Position numbers and translations under genes: made by a program. The notes beneath the pieces are model-generated. The model was not told the origin of the DNA and ran no database searches. It saw only the letters and a list, made by a program, of their open reading frames with translations. From NCBI GenBank assembly GCA_018228645.1, contig CP073693.1, forward strand, positions 1,386,001 through 1,450,000: a stretch of DNA of 64,000 nucleotides. The letters are read 5' to 3'. Every line of letters begins with the position of its first letter. Position 1 is the first letter of the stretch. This document shows positions 8,159 to 17,200 of the stretch, piece after piece. The DNA is from Clostridiaceae bacterium Marseille-Q4143. Lineage in GTDB: Bacteria; Bacillota; Clostridia; Lachnospirales; Lachnospiraceae.

Positions 8159-8772
8159 TTATTTTAGATGACAGGCAGTCTATGGGATTGCCTGTCGTTT
8201 TTTTATTATGTTGTATTTCAAGAAAATAGACATTGAAATTCTTTATCACCGTAAAAATTTAATGGTGGGTTATTTAGGAGATGGTGTGTGATACGCTTGT
8301 AGCGCAAGAATGGAGTATGTCTGCAAAAGAGACAATGTAAAAAGCATTGTGCTCTCATAAAAAAATGGATATACTAAAAATAAGAAAACAGTGAAATGTT
8401 TATGAAAAGAGGGTGTTTGTATGCCAGAAAGAATTGAGGATTTATTAAAGTTATATCGTGCGGAAGTGGAAAATGTTACGGAATCAAAAGTGAAGAAGGT
8501 AATTTTATATGGTTCATATGCGCGAGGTGATTTCCGACCGGATTCTGATATAGATGTAATGATTCTTGTGGATACAGACAGAGCTGGTGTCAGTCCGCTG
8601 GAAAAAAAGATATGTGATGTCACATATGATTTTAATGATGAGCATGGAACAGATATTATGCCAGTAGTTCAGAGCAATACGCATTTTGATTATTGGAAAA
8701 AGGCAGATATGTTTTATCGTAATGTAGAAAAAGATGGGGTAGTAATATGATGCAACCATATTCAGAAGGAAC
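8159..8772. repeat. Long direct repeat, copy B (partner 2336-2949)
   Basis: This is the second copy of the 614-bp repeat. It includes the terminator hairpin at 8170-8204, the leader with dyad CTTGTAGCGCAAG, the complete MNT gene and the first nine codons of HEPN. Similarity to copy A ends abruptly at 8772, after which unrelated sequence begins. Confidence 0.95.
8421..8750 (+). CDS. MNT-type nucleotidyltransferase, second copy without intact toxin
   Basis: The protein is identical over all 109 residues to the one encoded at 2598, including GSYARGDF and the SDIDV metal site. Its HEPN partner is cut after nine codons. This copy is therefore an extra antitoxin dose, or a leftover of recombination, and could protect against the toxin encoded 5 kb upstream. 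It has the same leader and GAGGGTG ribosome binding site, so it is likely expressed. Confidence 0.9.
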   Translation: MPERIEDLLKLYRAEVENVTESKVKKVILYGSYARGDFRPDSDIDVMILVDTDRAGVSPLEKKICDVTYDFNDEHGTDIMPVVQSNTHFDYWKKADMFYRNVEKDGVVI

Positions 8773-8833
8773 TTTATACAGATATTGTAGACCTGGAACG
8801 ATTGAATTTGTGAATAAAATGTTAGCACAGTAA
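8747..8833 (+). pseudogene. Truncated HEPN gene (first nine codons joined to other sequence)
   Basis: The frame starts MMQPYSEGT exactly like the HEPN gene at 2924. It then continues for 19 unrelated residues (LYRYCRPGTIEF...) to a stop at 8831-8833. The Arg-x6-His RNase motif is absent. The appended tail may be the last codons of another lost gene. This marks a recombination junction at the right edge of the island. Confidence 0.85.
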
Positions 8834-8877
8834 GAGACTGGAAACCTTTAAAAAAGGGGTGTTTCCAGTCTCTTTAA
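8833..8877 (+). terminator. Intrinsic terminator at right edge of the defence island
   Basis: A 13-bp stem (AGAGACTGGAAAC pairing with GTTTCCAGTCTCT) with an internal A/G-rich loop is followed by a short T-rich run. It separates the island from the acetyltransferase gene. Confidence 0.85.
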
Positions 8878-8893
8878 ATTTACTCTGAATTGA

Positions 8894-8921
8894 TTGATAT
8901 ACACAATTATCCCTTTATGAT
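8894..8921 (+). promoter_or_regulatory. Promoter of the GNAT/MFS pair
   Basis: TTGATA (8894-8899) and TATGAT (8916-8921) are separated by 16 bases. They lie about 40 bases before the start codon and directly after the terminator. Confidence 0.6.
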
Positions 8922-8959
8922 ATACTGAATCTACTGAATCAAAAGGGGAAAGTGACAGT

Positions 8960-9475
8960 ATGACAAAAGAAGAGTTACAGGAACGGTTTGAGTTCCGCAA
9001 TGTGAAGGCGGAAGAAGCGGATCAGACCATTGAGATCGAAAATATTTGTTTTCCACCTAATGAAGCCTGTTCACCAAAATCTATGACAGAGCGTGTCTCC
9101 CGGGCCCAGGAGACATTTTTAGTGGCAGTTGATAAAGAGACGGGAAAGATCGCAGGATTCTTAAATGGAATCGCCACCGATGAGGAGGCATTCCGGGATG
9201 AATTCTTTACAGATATTACGCTTCATAATAGAAAAGGAAAAAATATAATGCTGCTTGGACTGGATGTACTGCCGGAATACCGCGGGCAGGGACTGGCCAG
9301 GGAGATCATGGAGGGGTATCTGAAACGGGAGCAGGAGGTTGGACGCAAGCGAGTGGTGCTTACTTGTCTGGATGAGAAGGTAAAGATGTATGAAAAGATG
9401 GGCTACAAAGACCTCGGAATCTCTGGTTCTGTATGGGGAGGAGAGAAGTGGCACGATATGGAATATGTGCTGTAG
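8960..9475 (+). CDS. GNAT family N-acetyltransferase
   Basis: The 171-residue protein transfers an acetyl group from acetyl-CoA to an amine. The acetyl-CoA loop is visible as VLPEYRGQGLAREIM (Arg-x-x-Gly-x-Gly/Ala), preceded by the strand NIMLLGLDV. ENICFPPNEA near the N-terminus resembles the arylalkylamine acetyltransferase-like group, which opens with an acidic-Phe-Pro segment. The substrate is unknown. It is followed after 15 bp by an MFS transporter, so the two probably share a transcript. Confidence 0.9.
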   Translation: MTKEELQERFEFRNVKAEEADQTIEIENICFPPNEACSPKSMTERVSRAQETFLVAVDKETGKIAGFLNGIATDEEAFRDEFFTDITLHNRKGKNIMLLGLDVLPEYRGQGLAREIMEGYLKREQEVGRKRVVLTCLDEKVKMYEKMGYKDLGISGSVWGGEKWHDMEYVL

Positions 9476-9490
9476 AAAGGTAATAAACGA

Positions 9491-10723
9491 ATGAAGACTG
9501 GAATGACAAGAGAAGAGAAAAACTGGGTGTTATATGATGTTGGAAATTCTGCGTTTGTGTTGCTTGTCGCGACGATCATGCCGATTTATTTTAACTATCT
9601 GGCCGAAAATGCAGGGCTCTCCGCTGCAGATTATCTCGCATACTGGGGATATGCCACATCAGCAGCAACCTTAATTGTGGCCCTTCTCGGTCCGGTATTT
9701 GGAACTCTGGCGGATACAGAAGGACTGAAAAAACCGATTTTCACAACGACCATGTTGATAGGTGGAATTGGTTGTCTTGCCCTTGGATTTTCCAGACAGT
9801 GGTTTCTGTTTTTGCTGATTTATATCATTGCAAAGATTGGATTTTCCGGAAGCCTGATTTTTTATGATTCGATGCTTGGGGATATCACAACGGAGGATCG
9901 AGTGGATAATGTATCTTCGCAGGGATATGCATGGGGATATATTGGAAGCTGTGTGCCGTTTGTTGTATGTCTTGGAGTTGTTCTCGGAGCGGGAAAGATT
10001 GGTATCAGTACAGAGCTGGCAATGATGATTTCATTTGCAATTGTTGCAGTATGGTGGATCGGTGCGTCGATCCCGCTTTTAAAAAGCTATCAACAGAAAC
10101 ATTATGTAGAAAGACAGCCCAAGGCAGTCCAAAACAGCTTCAAGCGTCTTGGCGCCACCCTGAAAAATATAAGAAATGAAAAGAAGATATTTTTATTCTT
10201 AGTAGCATTTTTCTTTTATATTGATGGAGTGTATACAATCATTGATATGGCTACAGCCTATGGAACCGCCCTTGGATTAGACAGTACAGGACTGTTATTA
10301 GCGCTTCTGGTGACACAACTGGTAGCTTTTCCCTTTGCAATTATATTTGGCAGATTATCAAAATGTTATGATGTAAGAACATTGATCACCATCTGTATTG
10401 CAGCATATTTTGGAATTGCCGTGTTTGCAATATTTCTGAAAGCACAGTGGCAGTTCTGGATCATGGCGATTCTGGTCGGCATGTTTCAGGGAGGAATTCA
10501 GGCGCTTTCCAGATCCTATTTTACCAAGATCATACCAGCGGAAAAATCAGGTGAATATTTTGGACTTATGGACATATGCGGAAAAGGGGCTTCTTTCCTT
10601 GGAACAACCGTGATCAGCCTCATCGCGCAGCTTACCGGAAAGGTAAATATCGGAGTGGGAGCGATTTCTTTGTTTTTTGTATGCGGGATGATTGTTTTTA
10701 AAATGGCAACGGCAGAAGAGTAG
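9491..10723 (+). CDS. UMF1-type MFS transporter (Atg22-like)
   Basis: The 410-residue membrane protein has about twelve hydrophobic segments. The N-terminal motif NWVLYDVGNSAFVLL and the GTLADTEGLKKP loop between helices 2 and 3 are typical of the UMF1/Atg22-like branch of the major facilitator superfamily. FGRLSKCYDVRTLI is the matching loop of the second half. Substrates of bacterial UMF1 proteins are poorly known; yeast Atg22 exports amino acids. It is co-transcribed with the GNAT gene, so export of an acetylated product is possible but unproven. Confidence 0.85.
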   Translation: MKTGMTREEKNWVLYDVGNSAFVLLVATIMPIYFNYLAENAGLSAADYLAYWGYATSAATLIVALLGPVFGTLADTEGLKKPIFTTTMLIGGIGCLALGFSRQWFLFLLIYIIAKIGFSGSLIFYDSMLGDITTEDRVDNVSSQGYAWGYIGSCVPFVVCLGVVLGAGKIGISTELAMMISFAIVAVWWIGASIPLLKSYQQKHYVERQPKAVQNSFKRLGATLKNIRNEKKIFLFLVAFFFYIDGVYTIIDMATAYGTALGLDSTGLLLALLVTQLVAFPFAIIFGRLSKCYDVRTLITICIAAYFGIAVFAIFLKAQWQFWIMAILVGMFQGGIQALSRSYFTKIIPAEKSGEYFGLMDICGKGASFLGTTVISLIAQLTGKVNIGVGAISLFFVCGMIVFKMATAEE

Positions 10724-10852
10724 ACCGATTTGACGAGGCAGGGAAGCAGCCAAAGAGGAAAATGGGTGATATTGACAAAACGAGATTAACACTTTCTTCA
10801 TAAACAGATTGCTTCTGATGACCAATGGAATCAATGGAAATACTATATTTAG

Positions 10853-10963
10853 AAATTCCAACCATTACCATGCTATATCTTGTATGATAATGGTTGGAAT
10901 TTTGTTATTTGCGCCAAATTTCCAACCATTAGTATATACGGGATGATTAGAATCATGTATAAA
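10853..10963 (+). promoter_or_regulatory. Long dyad operator/promoter element, copy 1
   Basis: The core dyad is formed by AATGGTTGGAA (ending 10899) and TTCCAACCATT (from 10920), separated by exactly 20 bases. A TATAAA -10 box starts 38 bases after the TTCC. The -35 position lacks a consensus hexamer (TATACG), which fits activation by a protein bound just upstream. A further arm at 10853-10871 pairs with 10884-10902 (19 bp, one mismatch) and is followed by a T-rich run, so it may also stop transcription from the MFS gene. The same element occurs at 14104 and 21098. Confidence 0.75.
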
Positions 10964-11016
10964 GAAATAAAGCGGAGAATCCAAAAGCACATCAGACGGA
11001 GGTGAAGAAAGAGTAT

Positions 11017-12483
11017 ATGAGAAAATGGATGACATGGATGATAACATGGATACTTTTTGCAGCAGTATTAAGTGCCTGTGGAAAAGAGGCAGATGACAAG
11101 AAATTAATTCCGAAGCCAGAAAAGAAGCAGGAAACAGTTGCGGAAACGGAAACCAAAACGGAAGCGAATGCAGAGGCGGAGGAAGAAACAACAGCAGAAA
11201 CAACAGCGGACGTATCCCAGGATGAGAATTGGGATGATTTTTGCGGAGACTGGACACTGGTTGGTTTTGAGTATAGCGATTCTGTAGACGATATAGAACC
11301 ATCGGTCGATAATCCATACTATGATGCAGAGAATGAGTGGATAGTTTCCGACATCCTTATATACGACGAAGAAAACACTCTGTATGCGGATTACAGCCGC
11401 ATTGGATACGAAAACGAATCGATTAATGGAATGGCTCTCGTAAAACAGGATCCTACTTCGGATGGTCAGCCTGTCGCACGGTTAAAAAACCGGCGTGATG
11501 GAACAGAGACGGTACGAACACTGACCCTGATTGGAGAAAACGAACTTCGCTATTGTGAACAGGAGTCATGGCGGGAAACGGGACTGGAGCATGTAATGAT
11601 CTGTACCTATCTGCGGAAAGACTCAAAGGAAATGGAGCAGAAAAAAGAATATCAGTATGTGGATGAGGTAACGGTATCTACCGTGCAGGAGCTGGTGGAG
11701 GCGATTCAGAGCCGGACGAAGATTATCCTGAAGGAAGGAACCTATAATTTCAGCGAACTTGATTGTGACAGCATAAAAAATCCTAATATTGACTGGATAA
11801 AGAACTATGACGGACTGGCAGAATATACGGTGCGAAATGTGCGGAATCTATGTCTCGAAGCAGAGGAAGGTGCCAGAGTAGAAATCAGTACGGAAAATTC
11901 CTATGCGAGAGCGTTAGGATTTGAAGAATGTCAGGAGATTACCCTTCGCGGACTGATCTGCGGTCATGAAGTGGAGCCCGGATATTGTACCGGAAGTGTA
12001 CTTTACCTTAACCAATGCAGCCATATCGCAATTGATAACTGTGACTTATACGGAAGTGGAACCTACGGAATAGAAGCTTATAATATCTTTGGTTTAACGA
12101 TAGAGGATACCGAGATTTATGAGTGTACCTATGGCCTTGTGTGGCTTTCAGCAGTAGAAGTGGCAACATTTACGAATTGCAGTTTTATGACCAGCGAGCA
12201 ATACAGCATGTTTTCCTTCATAGGCTGTTATAGTATCACTCTGGATGATTGCAAGATCATAGGAAATGAAACAAAGACAGAATATAGTCCATTCATCACC
12301 TGTCAGGACTCTCTTTCTGTCAACTTTGAGAATTGCCAGTTCAGAGGAAATGACTATCAGGTCTTTCTGGAGGAGGGAAATAACCCGCCGACCAATACTA
12401 TCGTATTTACCGACTGTACGGTAGAGGATGGAAAGCAGGATCTGGATTATCCGGAGGGAATTACACAAGTGTCATATCGTTAA
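11017..12483 (+). CDS. Lipoprotein with right-handed beta-helix repeats
   Basis: The product is an exported lipoprotein of 488 residues. The signal peptide ends in the lipobox LSAC, followed by a long Glu/Thr/Ala-rich linker. A first globular part (about 75-205) contains DEEN...YADYSRIGYE and looks like a lipocalin/META-type barrel. From about 220 to the end there are parallel beta-helix rungs with repeated asparagine and cysteine positions (NCDLYGSGTYGIEAYN, DTEIYECTYGLVWLS). Such helices bind or cleave polysaccharides; no catalytic residues are identifiable. The ATG at 11017 is preferred over the GTG at 11002, which touches the GGAGG. It lies downstream of dyad element copy 1. Confidence 0.8.
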   Translation: MRKWMTWMITWILFAAVLSACGKEADDKKLIPKPEKKQETVAETETKTEANAEAEEETTAETTADVSQDENWDDFCGDWTLVGFEYSDSVDDIEPSVDNPYYDAENEWIVSDILIYDEENTLYADYSRIGYENESINGMALVKQDPTSDGQPVARLKNRRDGTETVRTLTLIGENELRYCEQESWRETGLEHVMICTYLRKDSKEMEQKKEYQYVDEVTVSTVQELVEAIQSRTKIILKEGTYNFSELDCDSIKNPNIDWIKNYDGLAEYTVRNVRNLCLEAEEGARVEISTENSYARALGFEECQEITLRGLICGHEVEPGYCTGSVLYLNQCSHIAIDNCDLYGSGTYGIEAYNIFGLTIEDTEIYECTYGLVWLSAVEVATFTNCSFMTSEQYSMFSFIGCYSITLDDCKIIGNETKTEYSPFITCQDSLSVNFENCQFRGNDYQVFLEEGNNPPTNTIVFTDCTVEDGKQDLDYPEGITQVSYR

Positions 12484-12523
12484 AGCCCCGGGGGAACGAA
12501 AGCGGGAAGGAGGGCACTTTCTT

Positions 12524-13990
12524 ATGAAAAATCTGAAAAAACTGACGATTCTTCATTCTAATGATATGCATGGAGATTTTCTGGCAGAGCAGATCGATGA
12601 AAAACTGGTGGGAGGAGTCTCATTCCTTTCCGGTTATGTCAATATGGTCCGGAAGCAGGAAAAAAATGTGCTCTATGCGATTGCGGGAGATATGTTTCGT
12701 GGTTCGGTCATTGATTCGGAATATAAGGGGGTATCAACGATCGGCATTATGAATCTGTTGGGCCCCGATGTGGCAACGATCGGCAATCACGAAGTAGATT
12801 ATGGTTTGTCGCACCTTTTGTTCTTGGAAAAATGTGCAAATTTTCCAATTATCAATGCGAATTTTCATATCCGGGCCAATCGCAGGCGCCTGTTCCAGCC
12901 TTTCTACATTGCAGAGATGGATGGCATGAAGATTCTTTTCATAGGAATTATCACGGAAGATGTTCTGGCACAGACCAAGGCAGATGAACTGATCGGTTCC
13001 TTTGTGGACATCGGAGAGGCTGCCCAGGAAGTGGGAAATATCTGCAATGCTTATAATGCGATTGATATTGATTTTACCGTACTTCTGACGCATATCGGAT
13101 TTGAAGAAGACAAAAAACTGGCGGCTTTACTGGATCCTGCTTGGGGTGTGGATGTGATCATTGGCGGCCACTCTCATTCATTTGTGACAGAGCCGGCTCT
13201 GGTAAACGGAATCTATATTGTGCAGGCCGGAACGGGCACGGACCAGATCGGACGATTTGATATTATGGTGGATACAGACCTGAATGCAATTGATACCTTC
13301 ACCTGGCAGCTCATCCCGATCAATAATGAGACCTGCCAAAAAGACGAGGAAATGGAGCAGTTCATCAATCATTACAGAAAAGAAACGGACAAAAAATATG
13401 ACCGCATCGTAACACGGTTTACGAATTGCCTGACCCACCCTGTCCGAAATCAGGAGACTGCACTGGGAAATCTGATGGCAGATATCCTGTGTGACAGTCT
13501 GGGAATCGACCTGATGCTGATGGGTTCAGGAGCAATCCGGAGTTATGAACTGGGACCGGTGGTCCATTATCAGGATCTTGTGGAATGCCTGCCCTATGAT
13601 GAAGCCGTGTATATGCTTCAGGTGAACGGGACACAGTTGGAACGAATGCTGCGGCGCATCCTGCGGGAAGAAGCACTTGAGGGGGAACATACAGAATTTT
13701 ATCAGTTTTCCCATGGAATGCAGATCATCTGGTCCCGCGGGCAGCAGGAGTTTGAAACCCTGACCCTGAATGGAAAAGCACTGGATCAACAGAAGCTTTA
13801 TACCATTGCGTTATCCAAATTCCATTATATGAATATACAGAATTTCCTGAACATTTCGCTGGAGGAGATAAAGATCAATGCACCGCCCCGGGTATTGGCG
13901 ACCTCTTATCGGGATATAGTTGAGGAATATATGATGATGAACCCCCATCTTTCCAGTGAGGTGGAAGGAAGACTGATTGTGAAGACATGA
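12524..13990 (+). CDS. 5'-nucleotidase/UshA-like metallophosphoesterase
   Basis: The 488-residue protein carries the two-domain layout of the 5'-nucleotidase family. Metal ligands are visible in ILHSNDMHGD, AIAGDMFRGS, TIGNHEVDYG and IIGGHSHSF. The C-terminal substrate-binding domain starts around 300 (NQETALGNLMADILCDSLGIDL, then SGAIR). The substrate would be nucleotides, cyclic nucleotides or UDP-sugars. Unlike UshA it has no signal peptide or lipobox, so it seems cytoplasmic, although its operon partner is a surface lipoprotein. The start at 12524 has GGAGGG ten bases upstream. It lies 40 bp after the lipoprotein gene. Confidence 0.88.
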   Translation: MKNLKKLTILHSNDMHGDFLAEQIDEKLVGGVSFLSGYVNMVRKQEKNVLYAIAGDMFRGSVIDSEYKGVSTIGIMNLLGPDVATIGNHEVDYGLSHLLFLEKCANFPIINANFHIRANRRRLFQPFYIAEMDGMKILFIGIITEDVLAQTKADELIGSFVDIGEAAQEVGNICNAYNAIDIDFTVLLTHIGFEEDKKLAALLDPAWGVDVIIGGHSHSFVTEPALVNGIYIVQAGTGTDQIGRFDIMVDTDLNAIDTFTWQLIPINNETCQKDEEMEQFINHYRKETDKKYDRIVTRFTNCLTHPVRNQETALGNLMADILCDSLGIDLMLMGSGAIRSYELGPVVHYQDLVECLPYDEAVYMLQVNGTQLERMLRRILREEALEGEHTEFYQFSHGMQIIWSRGQQEFETLTLNGKALDQQKLYTIALSKFHYMNIQNFLNISLEEIKINAPPRVLATSYRDIVEEYMMMNPHLSSEVEGRLIVKT

Positions 13991-14103
13991 GAAGGCAATA
14001 TTTCCCTCGCAGCTGATCCATTTGGGGATATAGAATGTTTGTGCCTCTCCACGCTGACTACCAGCTGCTATTTTCTATCCAACCATTCGAATACTATATT
14101 TAG

Positions 14104-14214
14104 AAATTCTAATCATTGATATACTATATATTGTATACCAATGATTGGAATTTTGTTTTTTTGGCCAAATTTCCAACCATTAGCATATACAGGACGATGA
14201 AAATTATGTATAAA
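14104..14214 (+). promoter_or_regulatory. Long dyad operator/promoter element, copy 2
   Basis: The core is AATGATTGGAA (ending 14150), 20 bases, then TTCCAACCATT (from 14171). TATAAA starts exactly 38 bases after the TTCC, at 14209. As in copy 1, an extra upstream arm (14104-14124) can pair with 14133-14153 and is followed by a T run. The sequence AATACTATATTTAGAAATTC before the first arm is also shared with copy 1. The intergenic region 13991-14103 contains one more partial box (ATCCAACCATT at 14077). Confidence 0.75.
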
Positions 14215-14284
14215 GAAATTAACAAAGTTCTGAAGCAGTTGTGCGTTCAGGAAAGCAGGAAAAAATAGAAATGGAGGAAAGAAG

Positions 14285-17200
14285 ATGAGCAGAAAAAGGA
14301 AAAAATGGTTAAGCCGCATGCTTGCACTTTGTCTGATATTGGCGTTATTGCCGATCAATACAGCATATGCAGATGAAGTCGACACTCAAGATGCTGTGTA
14401 TCAGACCGAAGACATTCAGCCGGCAGAAGCGGCAGCGCAGCCGGAAGTGCAGTCGGAAGAAGTGAAGCCGGAAGCACAACCGGAAGAAGAGCAGCCAGAA
14501 GAGGTGAAGCCGGAAGCACAACCGGAAGAAGAGCAGCCAGAAGAAGTGAAGCCGGAAACACAACCGGAAGAAGCGCAGCCGGAAGAAACACAGCCGGAAG
14601 AAGTGAAGCCGGAAGCACAGCCGGAAGAAGTGAAGCCGGAAGAGCAGCCGGAAGTGAAGCCGGAAGAAGTACAGCCGGAAGCGCCCATTGAACCGGATCA
14701 AGGTGCTGCAATGGAGGAAGCGGCAGAACCTGCAGAGATCATGTTAGCTCCAGCGGCAGTCTCTCCAGCGGCTTCGCCTGAAAAAGTTAAAGAGATAGAG
14801 CTGAATTTGAAGCCAGTAACTGAAATTAAAAATATTGACGATTTTAAATCAATTACTTATTCTCCATCAGATAAAATAACTTTGCAAAAAGTTACGGTAT
14901 ATAACGGGTACGATAAAACGGGCGGTTCAATTGCTGGCGTATATTATTCTGATAAGGCCTATACAGTTATGTATGACTTTTGGTACGATAAGAACGCGTA
15001 TAGCCTTGACTCTTCTTATAGTAAAGTAAAAATAAATTCCAAGTATATACAGGACTGGAATTGCAAGTTCCGTTGGGGGTGCGTTCTACAGGTTTATGTG
15101 TCTTATCCAAGTCTGAAAAAGCAAGTTGGAGTAACCTTTAACCCAAGAGATCAATGGAGTGGTAAAATTTCCAGTATGTATGTTGGTCATGATCTGGGTG
15201 AAGACTATTCCGTTTGGCTTAATTATTACAATGGGTTAAATCAAATTGATAAAAGCATTGGTAGTGATGCAGCATATGATCCAACAAAAGATTATAGTGT
15301 ATGTATTACCATTGCTGGGAATCGTCATGCTGCTATCATTTCACCTGATTTGACAAAGGATGATGTCAAAATTAATCAGGGCACTATCTGGAAAGTTGCC
15401 TGGGATGATGATAATAGTTATACAAAAATCTATGTGAACTTCCCAAGGGAAGAAGACAGCGAATATACCGTCAAAGCCAAAAATGCTGAAATAACGAATG
15501 AAGCAGGGGAACCTGTTTCTAAAGCAAAAGCAGGGACTGTCCTTACCGTGAAGCTCAAGGATCTTGAGAAAGGATACGCTTTTGAGAAATGGGCAGTTGA
15601 TGATAATAGTACAGATGTGGAGTTTCAGAATGTGAAGAGTACGACAACAACATTTGTTATGCCAAAAGGAGAAGTTTACATTTCTCCAGCTACTCTTCTG
15701 ATAGCTAAGGTGTATTCTAAAAAGTTGACTTATAACGGAGAAGAACAAACTGGGGTATATTTAAATGATAAGTATGGCGGCGGTTCATCTGTCGGCACAC
15801 TTACCGGACATAAAGCGACAGAAGCAGGTACCTATACTGCCAGGGCTAGTTTAAATAAAGGCTATATTTGGTCTGATGGCACTACAGAAGACAAGGAGAT
15901 TGTATGGACGATCGCTAAAGCGGACCGGGATGGTCCAAGAAAATTAGCTGGTATTATGCCAACAACAGAAGGAGCCAATGATGGCCGTATAGTAAAGACA
16001 ACAACAGAAATGGAATACCGAAAAGTCGGCACAACAACATGGAAAGAGTGCCCAGATGAAGAGGTTACGGGATTGGCCCCAGGAGACTATGAAGTAAGAT
16101 ATAAAGACACCACATCTTATAATAAAAGTATAGCTCTAATCTACACCGTTCCCATATGGGGACCAGAGAAACGGATAGTATACATAGAAAATGGAACACC
16201 AGGATCTATAAATTTACCAAAAAATGCAACGATTACCATTACTGCAAATCCTCCTGAAGAAGGCAAAGAATTTGACAAGTGGGTTCCCAGTGCAATAAGT
16301 CATGTAAAAATCGAGGATGAAAAGAGCGAAGTTACAAAATTGACGGCATTAGGAGGAAACGCAACTGTTACAGCTACCTACAAAGAGAAAGAAATACCAG
16401 GCGCTCCGAAATACGATTTATACGTAATTAACGGTCAGGGTAGTGGACAATATGCATATAATAGAAAGGTAGATATCACAGCGGACCCCGCCCCAGCAGG
16501 CAAAACCTTTGATAAGTGGGTAGTAGTAGATGAGACGGTAACGGTAGAAAACATAAACAACTCCAAAACTACCCTTAGAACAAAAGGGGTTGAAGGGTGG
16601 GTGGTAGCCACATATAAAGATATTGGATCCGTTGATGCAGAGCATACACTAACAGTCGTAAACGGAGGCATCCAGGGCAGCTCTAATCCAAGAAAAGTCA
16701 AGCGAAATGAAGAAGTAACACTCTATGCTAAAATAACCAAAAATTTTGATAAATGGGTGGTGACATCAGGATCAGTTGAGGCGATACTTCCAAACGAAAA
16801 TACGATTAATGTAACGATCATAACATCCGATGAAGATGCGACAATTGAAGCTACCTATAAGCCCCACTCCCATACTTATGGAGGATGGTCAAAGGATTCT
16901 GCAAACCACTGGCATGAATGTACAGACCCTGCTTCCTGTACAGATAGGGCGGGCAGCGTAAAAGACAAAGCAAGTCACGTATATAGTGATGCAGCAGACG
17001 CAACCTGTAACGTATGCGGTTATGTTCGCACAGTGGCACCGCCGACCCCGCCGACACCGTCCACACCAGGATCACCGTCCACCCCGTCGACACCGTCCAC
17101 ACCAGCTGCTCCGAGTAATCCGGCGGCACCATCTACCCCGGCAGCTCCGTCCGCCCCATCAGAACCGGCTGCACCAGTGGAACCGGATACTCTGAATGTA

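Noticed and set aside
14460..14690. Array of short near-identical repeats that could be read as a CRISPR or non-coding repeat array
   Set aside because: The units are in frame inside the surface protein gene and encode a Gln-Pro-Glu-Glu stalk. There are no unique spacers and no cas genes.
14345..14711. Long open frames on the minus strand opposite the surface protein repeat
   Set aside because: They arise from the repetitive composition of the plus-strand gene and give low-complexity Phe/Arg/Leu, Ala/Leu or Ser/Gly/Cys proteins without ribosome sites.
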